A stretch of DNA of 64,000 nt from Escarpia spicata (lineage: Eukaryota; Annelida; Polychaeta; Sabellida; Siboglinidae), in the NCBI GenBank assembly GCA_963995525.1, contig OZ023210.1:2972073-3036072 (forward strand), written 5' to 3'. The position numbers and the translations under genes were made by a program. Of the stretch, positions 52,500 through 64,000 are shown piece by piece. The first letter of the stretch is position 1. Every line of letters starts with the position of its first letter. The notes beneath the pieces are model-generated. The model had not been told where the DNA came from, did no database searches, and was given only the letters and a program-made list of their open reading frames with translations.

Positions 52500-54860
52500 T
52501 AGTCAGGTACCTTAGCAACTTGATGGGGACAGACCGGATAAAAGCACCACATTTTTGGTGCTTCCTTGAACAATAAGATTTAACTTTTTGATGGAGTCAG
52601 CAAATTGTTTGGGTGGGTCCATAAGTTTTCACCCCCTCCTATAAATAGCTATATGCCGTGTTACTAATATTTCCCAGGGGGTGTGGTACGGACCAGATAA
52701 ATGTGCAAAATGTTTTGTGTTGCTTCATTAAACAATAATACTCCGCTTTTAGATTGGAGTTAACAAATTGTTTGGGTAGGTCCTGTATCTTTATCACTTA
52801 TTGGACCGAAATATGCCGTTTTACTACATTTTTATGGGATTATACAGCGCATACCAAGCAAAAGCATTAACTTGTTTTGGCTGCTTCCATAAGCAATGTT
52901 TGGTTAGAATTTGCAAATGTTTTGGGTGGGTCCATAATTCCTCCCCCACCGCTGAACCCTTAGCCCTACGCCGTTTTATTACATTTTCCTAAGACATATG
53001 TTACAGACCGGACAAAAGTACAATTTTTTTGCTGTTTCACGTAACACTGATATTCCACTGTTGTTATTGGCGCCAGCACATTTTTAGGTGGGTCCATGCA
53101 CTTTAACCCCTCACTGAACCGATGTATGCCGTTTTATTATTTTTGTCAAGGAAAGGGAAAATCCGGCTAAATTTAAAGCACCACATTCTTGTTGCTCCTT
53201 CAATAATAACATTTCATTTTTTGATCGATGTCAGTACAAATTTGGAGGTCCATAATTGTTCACTCCAACTGAAATTATAAATGCCGTTTTATTGAAATTG
53301 TTTCATGGGATATGTAAGAAACCAGAAAAAGCACCACATTTTAGCTATTTCCTTAAACAATACGCTTTCACTTTTGAATCGAAGTCTCCACATTTTGGGT
53401 GCTTCGATGGGCCCGGTTATCAGAGTTTGAGAAAGCATACCGAAGTTGACGAAAGCCAGCATCATAAGGAAAGCTTCTTTATGGTACACGCCGCCCGCGC
53501 GATCGAAGCATTGGACAAAGATGAGTACAACAACAATGATAAATCTGTGATCGTTGACATCATGCATTCCATCCATGTCGCATTAAAGAAGCGCTCAAGC
53601 GCCCTCTACAAATGCCCTACGGCTACGCCACAGTCCAAAACCAAGCAGGCGGGACAAATATCAAAGCTGAAGAACTGATTGACGATCTTCTATCGGTTAT
53701 ACGTCGTCTTGCAACAAAGAACCTATACATGTGTGCATATTTCAGACAAGAATGGTAACGGCATCTGCCATGCTCTGTGAAAATACAAGTCAACGTCCTT
53801 GTCAGTTTCCACGGTTTAGCGGAGGTGCAATACGACGTCTGCATTCATCGGCAATGGGTGGAAGACGGCATGAGACACCTTGAATGCATACCATGAAGTG
53901 ACCTAAGCATTAGTTTACATGGCACTGAATCCATACGTCCATTTGGATCTGGATTCGCGACAGTTATACTCCTGGAACACTTCATCGTTATACTCCGTGG
54001 CTAGAGTATTAATCTGGTCTCCGTTATAGAGGCAATGATAAGGTTATTCTGCCAAGGGAATGATACCATGACGATATTCCACTAACCAGGATGCTCTATA
54101 GCAGCATTCAAAGAGCATTGCCTACCAAGCTTCTATTTGGTTGACCAGTACACTAGTCCACTAGCAGTCACCCATTGCAAATGTATCGGGCTGGACATGG
54201 GACGAGAAGTGTGCTATGACATCCAGTGGGTAGATTGGATAATGACCAAAGTGCTGTAAAAGCCATAATATCTTATTAAGTTATGACACAAAGCTGTATT
54301 GTATGGCAAACTGAACATATGGCGAATTATATATATATGTTTCCGTCCATTACACATACTGTTTCCAAAAATATATATAGCATGCTGTACTGAAATATGG
54401 CGAAATCCAATAAAACGGTATTCTCGACTCAACGGGTTGGGGGTAAAATATGGGTCCAACCAAAAAATTACTGACTCTGATCAAAAAGTAAATCAAAGAA
54501 ACAAAGTAGCATCAGAGAAACACTGTTCGTGATGTAAGTTAGTCTGTACACATACCCAATGGAGAAATGTGGTAAAACGGCCGATCTCTTAATTGATTAA
54601 GGGTGACAAATAATGGAACCATTCAAGAAATGTTCTGATTCCGTTCAAAAAGCCAAAGTTAATAACCATAAGATGCAAAAAAAAACATTTCGTGACGTTA
54701 ACCTAATTGTATCCATATCCAATGGAGAAATGTTGTAAAAACGCAGATTTTGGTTGATAAGGGGTGAACAATAATGGACCCACCCAAACAATATTCTGAC
54801 TCCGATCAAAACGTTAAAGTTAGTAACAAACGTATCCCCCAGTCTATACGTCACCAGTCG
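52500..54860. mobile_element. foldback-like element with subrepeated long TIRs
   Basis: Left arm (52,500-53,400): five or more diverged ~165-bp units with caaattgtttgggtgggtcc and atgccgttttatta. Right arm (54,370-54,860): about three units of the inverted form (ggacccacccaaacaat, actccgatcaaaa, ccaatggagaaatg). The centre carries a decayed open frame. Confidence 0.75.
53410..53740 (+). pseudogene. decayed unidentified ORF inside the foldback-like element
   Basis: GC-richer than its surroundings. Reads YQSLRKHTEVDESQHHKE, FFMVHAARAIEALDKDEYN, SVIVDIMHSIHVALKKRSS, then one frameshift later TNIKAEELIDDLLSVIRRLA. Not recognised; perhaps a remnant of the element's own protein or captured host sequence. 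Confidence 0.4.
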
Positions 54861-55214
54861 AACCGAGACAGCGAAAGCTGGAGATGAAGTTATAACGGCG
54901 CGGGCCCGAAAACATTTCTACACTATTTCGTTCGACAGCCAGTGCGCCAGTGGAGGTTTGTGCCCCCTTAGATTACCCTCTGTGGACATGCTCCTGGTCC
55001 CTACAGATGGCTGACCAGCCCAGTGTTAGAGTATGCCTCCGTCGTCTGGGATCCTCACCTGCAGACCCTCAAGTCTGACGTGTGGGCGCCTAGACCTATA
55101 GATGAATCAGAGAAGAGCTGCTAGACGAATCTTCCACGATTTAAGTCCACCACCGGAAGTGTCAGCTGCAAAACGCTAGAAATTATGCTGACAGAAAGTT
55201 GCATCAATCAGGTT

Positions 55215-55575
55215 CTTCATAATAAAAGTGAAGAAGGAGGAAGTCGAGGTGGATGAAGATAATATAGAGAGAAGGAAGATTATGGGAGTAAAATAATACG
55301 GAAGAAGACGAAGAGGACTACGAGGAGGAAGAGGGGGAAATGTAGAAGGAATAGGAGAAAACAGAGGAGCAGATGACGGGGAATAAGATAATACGGAGGA
55401 GGAGGAAGATAAGGACGAAGAGGAGAATGCGGAGGAGGAGGAAGATAAGGATGAATAGGACAATGCGGAAGAGGAGGAAGATATAAGGATGAAGAGGAGA
55501 ATGCGGAGAAAGATGATGAGGAAGATGATGAGAAAGAGAAGAATACGAAGGAGCTAGGGGAAAGATGAGAAGGAA
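55215..55575. repeat. purine-rich (GGAGGA/GAAGAA) tract
   Basis: About 360 bp of gaagaggaggaagataagga-type sequence on the + strand. Confidence 0.85.
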
Positions 55576-55768
55576 TAATTCGATTATTGTGACCTATAAA
55601 ATGCCATATATACTGGTGGTATTATTACCAGTTAGTCATCTTAATTTATCTGTGTTATAAATACGAAACTGTGAAATAGACATACAAGAACACGTCTGTT
55701 AATGCACAACAATTTGTTAAGTAGTTACATGTTTGTAGTTTGCCTATACAGTATCTGTAATTACGTAC

Positions 55769-55964
55769 CGGTTATAAAATGTTCGCCGCACAAAACCGTG
55801 TACCTCGAAGGCCGCCACCCCGACCCGTCAAGATTCACCCTTTTCACAGCAACTATCCACTTCTCACGTCTTTTCTGGTCGACGGGAAATATATGAAACG
55901 AAACCTTCTTGTCTTTCATCATATTATGGTTGTGACAAGCAACGGCACAACAACTTTTTGGCAT
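55769..55964 (-). CDS. THAP-domain protein, first coding exon
   Basis: Reads MPKSCCAVACHNHN, VSFHIFPVDQKRREKWIVAV, NLDGSGWRPSRYTVLCGEHF, ITG, then donor acc g|gtacgt. The C-x4-C ... W ... C-x2-H signature, the FP pair and the start at MPKSC are those of the ~80-residue THAP zinc finger, a DNA-binding domain of nuclear regulators and of P-element/Kolobok transposases. An in-frame ATG four codons earlier (MSYK) is an alternative start. Further exons to the left were not recognised. It is divergent from b9d1 with 360 bp between start codons. It may be a host gene or a transposase remnant. Confidence 0.8.
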
Positions 55965-56324
55965 TTTGTACGACAACTCGTCTTTGTTTTCACCCAGTTG
56001 CCACGCTACCTTCTGCGCATGTCACGAATGAAGCACGCTGGGTCCGCGTCCGTAACTACCAGCTGCTGTTTACATTATTCGCATCAGTCATCGACTTTTA
56101 TAATCATTTCTAACATATGAATATATTCCCCTTTAACATATCGCGCATCATTTTGCAGCATTATAATTCTAGAATATAAATGTGATATATGAAGCATAAA
56201 ATTAACAAGAATACTACATTTACAGTCTAAAAGGCCAACATTTTTTTCGTGACAGATCTCAAAAACCCCCATACTGCAGCGCGCGCAACGTTCGCGCTAA
56301 CTTCGGCTGACTACACGCAGAAGA
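55965..56324. promoter_or_regulatory. putative bidirectional promoter, THAP / b9d1
   Basis: 360 bp between divergent start codons, CpG-rich next to b9d1 (gcagcgcgcgcaacgttcgcg at about 56,278). A gttgccacgctacc at 55,997 resembles one half of an RFX X-box, the usual ciliary-gene element, but its second half is imperfect. The promoter role is inferred from layout. Confidence 0.4.
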
Positions 56325-56384
56325 ATGGCGTCTCCGTCGTCGGTGTTTCTGTTGATGGCTAGTGGACAGATAGAAACGGCCGAG
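56325..56384 (+). CDS. b9d1: b9d1 exon 1
   Basis: 20 codons from ATG. It ends gccgag followed by gcatgt: the phase-compatible donor is GC, not GT. The nearest gt (gcat|gtacag) would shift exon 2 out of frame, so a GC-AG intron is inferred. Confidence 0.9.
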
Positions 56385-59300
56385 GCATGTACAGTGTTTC
56401 ACAACATATATAGCAATGATAAATAGAGCTAAGAGGTAGATAGTGATACAGTCAGTTACAAAACTGGGTAAATAAATAGACGGCGAACGTGTCGCAACTT
56501 GAGTTGTGACGTTTCCAAACTACATCACAGGAATAAAATAGAATAGCATCTAATATATTGATGCAACATCCTCAATGAAAATAGTTAACCAGATTGAACC
56601 ATTAGAGAAATCACTTTGTGTTAAGCCTAACTTAACATTGGTATATATGTCTATAAGATGGGCATCACCCAAAATATCCGTAGGTACACCTATTATCGCT
56701 CACATTATGGATCCTGGCATGTATATGTATTACTGATGCCGGTAGTACTGTAGCCAGAATTACCCCAGCTGCGTGAGGTGGAACCACCGTTTGCTGTACA
56801 CAAGAGGGCCTCGTTAGAATAGTAATGGGCACTTGTGAAGTGGTGTAGAATTTGGGCCCACCACGATTTTGTGTAATAGTAGGGCCTAGCTAATAGGCTA
56901 AATTTAATATTTCAAATAGGGTACTTAGAATCAGTGTGTTAATTACCACATACCACATCATTCCAGATAGAACATGATACCAAATTGTGTCTTAGAAACA
57001 CTGTTTGTGATGTAAGTTTTTTAGCACTGTTTTTACACCCAAATAGCGCACCAGTTATTATGTGTTATATATTCCTCATTTCAAGCGTGCAGTAATGTGT
57101 GATGCAAACTGGAGTGCTGTCTGGGCCTTAAAAATGCCATAAAACACAACAGTTTTATGCAAAATAACAATGCAAGTACACATTTAAAAAAACAAATAAT
57201 GTCATTTATCTGCCTAAAATATAGAGCATGCAGCCGTTCACAATCTATCTCTCCTTACATACCCCTTGAGACTTGAGACAATCATTGGGATATGCCACCA
57301 TGTTAACGTATAATGTATAATTATCAGGATTTCCACCAGAAAAAATAATTTGGGTATTGTATTGTATTTATTCAGTTTCCAACAGGTCCAGTGTACCCAG
57401 TAACAGGACTGATAACTGAAACAATACATATAAATAATAAGAACAATAATAGAATAATAAGAACAATGAGGACATAGAAACCACACAATATCAACATAAT
57501 CTATACCAAGCAAACATATGTTATACATATAAATGTCTTTGAATTGAGGATCTAAATGGTTCAGCTCCTGAATATATATCACAAGTTGGATCACTTAAAT
57601 ACAATGTGTTGAAAGTAGTCATACATCTGTTCAAAACACAGTGTTTTCTAATGTTGATTCTGCTATTGGAAACTCTAAAAGGGATGTAGTTACGTAGAGA
57701 TTGTGAAGGACAGTGAAATTGGAGGTACAGAGTTAGTCAATATTTAGACCACAGAACTGCCAAGCGAAACCTGCCATGGGCAGCATAGGTGCCCCAATGG
57801 TGCCCCCTGAAAAAATTGGATTTCTAGATGCTCAGAGAAGCGATTTCCAGGCATTTAGAGTCGGAAATCCCACCCGGCTCATGGTTATCATTTCCACGTT
57901 TCATAAGAGAATGAATAACAAATGTAACAGTCAGCAGGAAAATTGTAAACTTGCCTTCACATTTTAAAATAAATGGTCCGATTCATGATGTAGTATGGTG
58001 TCTTGTTGTGTTATTTTTCTTCACCAAGAAACAATTAATGCTCGAACACATCGCAAAAAATGTACAGCCATGACAGCAGGCCATATTCTTTACATTAGGC
58101 CTACCAATATACCGGTACACCATGTTCTATCCTGAGGTGAAAGCATCAATCCCGTACTAAATACCATGTTTAACCAATCACAGAATAGCTAGCATAAAAG
58201 TGTTGGCACAGGCTCATTCTTCACTATTAATTTTTTTTTATTTTGGGTACATATTTGTACCCTAGCAAGGCTAGAATTATTTTTGGGTAGGTAATTTTAC
58301 TCTGCTGGCGGAAACCCTGATTATATAAACACACACGCCCACAAAGTAGATGGATGAGTTTGCCATGCACATCATCCAGTGATGGATACGGCACACTCCT
58401 CTTAGACCAGAATTTGGGGGAGAATCATCATGGGAGATGGTCGAGTCATTCACAACCTCCAGAGAATGTCAGTCATCCTAACCTACATAGTACATACTGT
58501 CTGGTTGCACATCCATGCTGAACGGATTTTGTAGCAATTTTGCATCTAACACATTGAGAACCGAGAAGTTAGTCTGGAATTCAGTTGGCATTGATGACGT
58601 GAACATGCACCTGCACAATTTCTCCCATCATAAAATGCTGGTGTTGTCCTTCCCTTTGTTCCATGTTCACGCTGAATGCTCATACTTTGTCTACAACACC
58701 AGTCACCATTGCGAACAGGGCTTGGAGTGTTTGGTGTTTTGTGAGTTCAGGCGGGGAATATATCATTCAAGTAAGCCAGTGTCAAAAATAAGCTTTTTCC
58801 TATAGGGACTTCTCGACAAATTTTGGAAAAATATCTCGTATTTTAGCGACTACTCTAGTTCCATGTCACATGTTCCATTACAGTCAAGTGGACTTCGCTG
58901 TGGAATAGCTGTGCACATTGGTTTGAATCAATTGTTGGCAAAAGAGGTAGTTCAATTGAGTACTGAGGATGCTTCAATTATGTTTCTCTTCCTGAAACCC
59001 TGGTTGACTGCTTACCATGGCAGATGCACCATCAGGTGTACACACACATACAGTGTACCAAAATAGTTCCTCGGCCCGAAAACATTTGAAGACCTCCCAG
59101 AAGAAATCCTCGATCTTCAAAGGATGACCGAACAGGAACATTTCTTTGAAGTCCCCAGATGTTTTTGATTATAACACGCAGACACAACAAACACATAATC
59201 GCGACTTCCTTAGTTTCAGCCAGCACATCGCATACCCCCTGGAAAATCTCTCACATACCCTTGAGGGTAAGCATACCCCAGTTTGGTAACCGCTGCATTA

Positions 59301-62300
59301 AAGTATCAAATTTATGCTACAATTGTAATGGCAAAATCAAGATGGTCCCAGATACTACGCAAGTGTCTGGTATTGTTTCGAAGTAATTGTTTGTGTTATA
59401 TATTTAAGATGGTTCAAATTAGAGTATGTACAATACCACTTGAAGTAATTTAAAGACTAAGTGCAGTTAACCTTTTTTATTCCCAATCTGAATGAATTAT
59501 ACTTTAAAAATAGTGTCCTGCTATTCAAATATTTTTGACCCTCTGTATCACCCTGTTCAAGGCCTCTTTTGGTCACATTTTTCTGTACATTTTCTGCACA
59601 GTTTGTTGCGACCTTTGGTGACGTCACGGAAGTGTAGGACTTGGACTTAGCATGGTATGCATCTGTGCGCATTAGTTTTTCAGGCTGTACCTGAAATTTA
59701 AATTGCAGAATTTAATATTTTTATATCACCATATGGATAACAATCTTACCTATAAATGTGTCACTGGATGTATGCAGGGATTGTTTTACTTTTTGAGTTA
59801 TTGCCTTTTTTAACATGGTGAATGTTCAAACTTGCAGTGGGATTTAATATTTTTATATCACTGTAAAAATAATAATCTTGTCTACAGAATGCCACTGGGT
59901 GTACCCAGGGTTTGTTTTTAGAGTTGTTGCCATTTAAACATCGCAAATGCATAATCCTGCTAAATATATACGGCCGCGAATATAACATATGGTTGAGCAT
60001 TTGCAATGTTCAAATGTAATAACTCCCTGTGTACAACTAACTTGTAGATAAGATTATTATCTTTATGGTGATATAAAACATATTAAATTCCTTGACTGCA
60101 GTTTCAGAGAAAGCCTGAATCATTATCACAAACTGCATAGTGACACTACATGCAAACAGGCTGGGGTTGCTCAGCTGCACAATTTACTCTCTTGACATCA
60201 CTAACATCTGACAAGCTCATTGTTTTGTGACATGCAAATGACCATGTTTGAGCGGGCTTAGTGACATGAGTTCACAATCAATAGACTTCATGTTTGGCAC
60301 ATTACTTGAAAGAGCATTAAGTTTATGTATACAAGGTTTCAAAGAAATTTAACATTTCATTTCACTTAGTCTTTAATAGTTTGTTCGATGGTTTCATCAA
60401 CATTAAACACATTATTTAGCATATTGTAGTCGAGGCACTTTCATTTATCACAAACAATATGTAGGATTTGTAATAAGCCTCTGACGAACTAGCTTGATAT
60501 AAGACATTGCTTGGGGCATATGAATCCCTTCCACTTCTCATTAACTAATGAGGGTGTTGGCTGCTAGTTGATAGCCTGTCTACTGCCTCTTAGGTAATGA
60601 GAACTCCTTCTAAGAGATCTACTAAGATATTCTGGCTGTATGGTAAATCTACACCTTGCTGTCTCATTAACACACCCTGTTGGAACAATGCCACAGTTTT
60701 AGTAAAAGGTGATTGTGAATTTTAGTACTTTGTAAAAGTGGAGACTTTCCAAAGTTTCACTAATCACCAGATACAATTATTATTGAATGGATAAGGAGTT
60801 TGTAAGACTGGTGGATTGTGGATTTAAATTTGTCAAAATGAACTTGTCCCAAAGAAACAACGGCCAGGAGGGATTGACATTGCTCAAATTTTCTGTTTAA
60901 CCTGAAAAATTAATATTGAATGTTGTGTATTAAAAATACAAAATCTGGTTGTTGTAAAATCATGCTATTTATCTACTCTAAAATCATGATTGCCCAAATC
61001 TGTTTTTGTTTTAGTGAGCCACCCTTGTTTCTTATAGTTTCACGTACTTATATGTTTGTGTGTGTTAATGTTAAGCATGCAGTGTTGACTGACACGTGTT
61101 ATTTAAGTAAGTATTTCAATTTAATACATAATGGACAAATAACATTAACAAATTGTCAGTCATTGAACACTCATAATGTACACAGTGTAGTTATAATACT
61201 TTTTAATGATAAACATGATCAGATTGTACATTTTAAGAAAAACTTATTATTATGTTTCCTTTCGTAATTTTCAAGGCTGCTACAGGTCGGGAGATACTTG
61301 TCTTGTCATACATTCTGTGGTGATTGTATATGTAGTATTATGTGTTAACAGTTAGAAGTATGTGCAGCAACACCTGAATACAAATCAAGGTGACGGGTAC
61401 GTGTTCTATTTCAGTTTCCAGAATTTGATGACATCTACTTTCGATACAGCTTTACCTTTGGTCGGGACTGGGTCATAACGTCTGTAAGTATTATGTAGAA
61501 GAATCACATGACTAACCACAAATATCATAAAGCTAGACAGTAATTATGAGTTTAAATACAATTATATTGCTATCTTTGTATGGTGTATTTTACTGTACAC
61601 ATATTTCAGCTGAGCCCCAACATTTTGTTAATTATTTTGGTGAGCATCAAGGGTAATGTAGTTGGAGACTCCCAAACAATCTGCAACAATGCACCCCCCT
61701 CAAATTACAAACATTCTTCAACACTACCCCTCTCAAACACTGAACAATTTCCAGTACTACCACCTGGAATTTCAAAAATCTTCAACACTGCACCCCCTAG
61801 ACACCACACAAAAATCTCCAACATCACACCCCCACTGACACCGTGCAAAATGGTCAACATTACCCCTCTGTCTGAATTGTGTTATGTAAATTAAATTATA
61901 TAATTTCACATTGTTGTAGTGTTTTGTGAAGGTAACAATTTATTATTGATATCAAGGTAATTGATGTGTATTGATTTTGTGTCCCAAATATAATTATTGA
62001 TGATGAAACAAAGGGTTTTGGAGCAAAATGCAATCATCAGTTTTATCAAGTTTGCTGATTTTGAGAAAAACTCCCTTTAGTCATGTTTCAATCTCAGAGT
62101 TTAAGTGGAGACTTGGTCATGATTCATTGCATTACCTTACGTACCCTCTTCATGCCTTGTGGCCCACAACTCCACCATCTCAGCCTGTGGAGACTTGGTC
62201 ATGATTCATTGCATTACCTTACGTACCCTCTTCATGCCTTGTGGCCCACAACTCCGCCATCTCAGCCTGTGGAGACTTGGTCATGATTCATTGCATTACC

Positions 62301-63736
62301 TTACGTACCCTCTTCATGCCTTGTGGCCCACAACTCCGCCATCTCAGCCTGTGGAGACTTGGTCATGATTCATTGCATTACCTTACGTACCCTCTTCATG
62401 CCTTGTGGCCCACAACTCCGCCATCTCAGCCTGTCAACAGCTATGTGTCTTGCTTCGCTTCAAGTTGTCCTTCCCAATTGGTTTCGTTCTTTTTCCACTG
62501 GTTCACCATGTTGTTTTTGGCCAACCAACATTTCTCGTTCCTTCCGGCATCCATGTCAGTGCTGTCAGGCAGTGGTAGTTCTATCTCGGCATGTGCCCGA
62601 TCCAATTCCACCTTATTGTCTGTGCTGGTCTTTGTTCAGGATACATATGGGAATAATTTAAGATACAAAAATCGAAGAAAATGGTTACAATGGCTGAATG
62701 TTGTTTGCAGATTTGTTATACAAAATGTGATACAAAATTAGATTTTTATGAAAACATGATATATCCATGCCTTTTTTGTCAAAACGTGACATATCCATAC
62801 TGTGAGGACCATCACTACGTCTTGAGGGAGAAGGACAGAGATGCTGATTGGCTGATATGGATGTATGGACTTTTGGTAAAAGAGGACAGGTGGCATTTAT
62901 TGCCGTTGGAAAACAAGCACACTTGTGCACATTGTTTAACAGGGATATGTCACATTTTGGTATAAAATAATAAATTAGATATTGTACTACAATTCAACAT
63001 GTGATTAAATTAATTATCTGAAATGGTATTTAGCATGTTTTGCCATTAAACATTTCAAACATGAAAGCCAACACTGAATTTTCGCAAGATGTCATCAGAC
63101 ATATTTTCATGCGCACCTGGGAATTTGGGTGGTTAAACCCATTTCGTAATAAACTACACTCAGTGTTATCTTACTGAGATTGAACATACCAGGTAGCTAT
63201 TTAACGTCATGTGATACCCTGCGAGACTATCCATATGATACTTGATAGTCTTGCATGAAGCAGTTGTAATAAATACTTCAGCATTTATTGTCTGGCCTGT
63301 CAAACAAAAGAACACAATTGAAACTAATATGACATCTTCTGGTACAATTATTTCAATAACATAACTAACGGCAACATTTTGTAATGCATTCTTGGAATTC
63401 AAGTTGCACACGTTGCTGTTTAATACACACTGGATTATGCAAATACATGAATACTTCTGGATTATTTCACTTCAGATAACTGTAATAATTTAACTCCGTA
63501 GCATAACATGTTTGACCAACTAAATTTACTGTACTTGACGTGCACTATAATAGAGAGTACATTTGGAACATGTCAGTTTTGCCAATACCAGAAACTTGAG
63601 TGTTGTGATTATTGCCTTTGACAGGGTCTGGAGGAGGGAATCACACAGACTTCAAAGAAGAGTCGCGATGACAGACAACTGTTTGTTCTCAATTTCCCTC
63701 TTGAAGTCACATTCAAAAGTACCAACCCATACGGAT
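56325..63736 (+). CDS. b9d1: b9d1 gene, 5' part (exons 1-3)
   Basis: B9 domain-containing protein 1 is a subunit of the MKS/B9 complex at the ciliary transition zone. Exon translation [20 protein letters not shown] / [19 protein letters not shown] + VITS / [35 protein letters not shown] follows human B9D1 ([29 protein letters not shown]...[10 protein letters not shown]) from its first residue to the middle of the B9 domain. All phases agree. The remaining exons lie beyond the window. Introns are 5.0 and 2.1 kb. Confidence 0.95.
57340..57790 (-). mobile_element. probable LINE 3' end
   Basis: On the - strand a coding-like stretch ([27 protein letters not shown]) leads to a tail gttggaaactgaataaatac + aatacaatac, a typical LINE 3' terminus with short tandem end repeats. 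Confidence 0.45.
59681..60117. mobile_element. MITE with long imperfect TIRs
   Basis: Outer ends caggct / agcctg. Inverted similarity continues through ctgaaa, ctgcagt..gaatttaata and ttatatcaccata..gataata on both arms; the arms themselves contain a partial internal duplication. Confidence 0.65.
61415..61483 (+). CDS. b9d1: b9d1 exon 2
   Basis: 69 nt between ctatttcag|ttt and acgtct|gtaagt. It encodes [19 protein letters not shown] + VITS, the start of the B9 (C2-like) domain. Confidence 0.95.
62108..62435. repeat. 82-bp tandem array
   Basis: Four near-identical 82-bp units (gtggagacttggtcatgatt ... ccacaactccgccatctcag + cct) in b9d1 intron 2. Open frames across it are artefacts. Confidence 0.95.
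63625..63736 (+). CDS. b9d1: b9d1 exon 3
   Basis: 112 nt between tttgacag|ggt and ggat|gtaagt. It encodes [19 protein letters not shown] then [18 protein letters not shown], leaving T for the Trp codon found in the family (NPYGW). Confidence 0.95.
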
Positions 63737-64000
63737 GTAAGTAGAACATATGAGGAGCAGTCATTGTTTCATAATAGACACATGCGTGCGAATCTTGATG
63801 TCATGTCATCCCTGTTTTATAACCATTCCCACATTACCACCCACCCCCATATTGGCCACATACAGAAACACATTTGTTATTAAAATATAGAATATAAACT
63901 TGTAGAAATGCAACAAAATGTCATGTAATCCCCATTGAACTACCTCTGGTATAACAGGGTGTCGTCCATTAATAATACTAATTAGAGCATTTATAAAGCG

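Larger units (their letters stand above)
52255..55165 (+). mobile_element. LINE relic split by a foldback-like element
   Basis: Left part (52,255-52,480) reads TILYKTIKTKEDYMKLQQ and SLGVDINKNLHWGNHVKTTA + KANKT. Right part (54,960-55,165) reads RWLTSPVLEYASVVWDPHLQ and RRAARRIFHD. These are consecutive C-terminal LINE motifs, separated here by ~2.45 kb of unrelated DNA. Frames are broken. Confidence 0.7.
56385..61414. other. b9d1 intron 1
   Basis: 5 kb with no further gene seen. Contains a probable - strand LINE tail (57,340-57,790) and a TIR element (59,681-60,117). Confidence 0.7.

Noticed and set aside
62083..62741. 166-codon frame over the 82-bp repeats
   Set aside because: Repeat-driven open frame inside a b9d1 intron; no homology seen.

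Overview
The window is invertebrate animal nuclear DNA. It has spliced genes with short exons (57-197 nt) and GT-AG introns, long intronic minisatellites and many eukaryotic transposons: LINEs, a Penelope-like element, hAT, pogo/Tigger and TTAA elements, and tRNA-derived SINEs. No bacterial gene organisation is present. A mollusc-like or amphioxus-like bilaterian fits best, but the sequence alone does not decide the phylum.

Bases 1-35,630 (+ strand) hold most of a nup155 gene, which encodes the inner-ring nuclear pore scaffold nucleoporin 155. I reconstructed about 21 exons from protein similarity, splice signals and phase. They run from inside the N-terminal beta-propeller to the start of the C-terminal alpha-solenoid. 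The 5' end lies before the window. The last ~450 codons were not found downstream. Two exons carry apparent frameshifts and a third has an unresolved boundary, so this is either a real gene with assembly indels or a decaying or rearranged copy.

The most striking feature is the introns. Almost every one is filled by a tandem array, and at no fewer than eight splice sites the repeated unit is a copy of the exon-intron junction itself. Exon edge plus donor is repeated after exons 6, 11 and 19. Acceptor plus exon edge is repeated before exons 5, 6, 11, 12, 13 and 19. The intron between exons 11 and 12 is nearly all splice-site copies: 16 donors at exactly 36-bp spacing, then about 38 acceptors at about 46-bp spacing.

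The 6.5-kb intron before exon 19 contains a dead LINE. Within it, a 21-bp in-frame minisatellite grew out of the reverse-transcriptase coding sequence. A Penelope-like element with intact RT and GIY-YIG domains is nested inside the LINE, with a 12-bp target duplication and inverted flanks that each carry a hammerhead-ribozyme-like motif.

Bases 35,630-55,700 are gene-poor. They hold a SINE, a long-TIR DNA transposon, one orphan exon-like segment, a 2.4-kb 36-bp satellite with a 575-bp higher-order period, LINE and hAT fragments, a TTAA-flanked element and a foldback-like element that splits an old LINE.

Bases 55,700-64,000 hold a head-to-head pair: a THAP-domain exon (- strand) and the first three exons of b9d1 (+ strand), a ciliary transition-zone gene with a GC-AG first intron. 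b9d1 continues past the window end.
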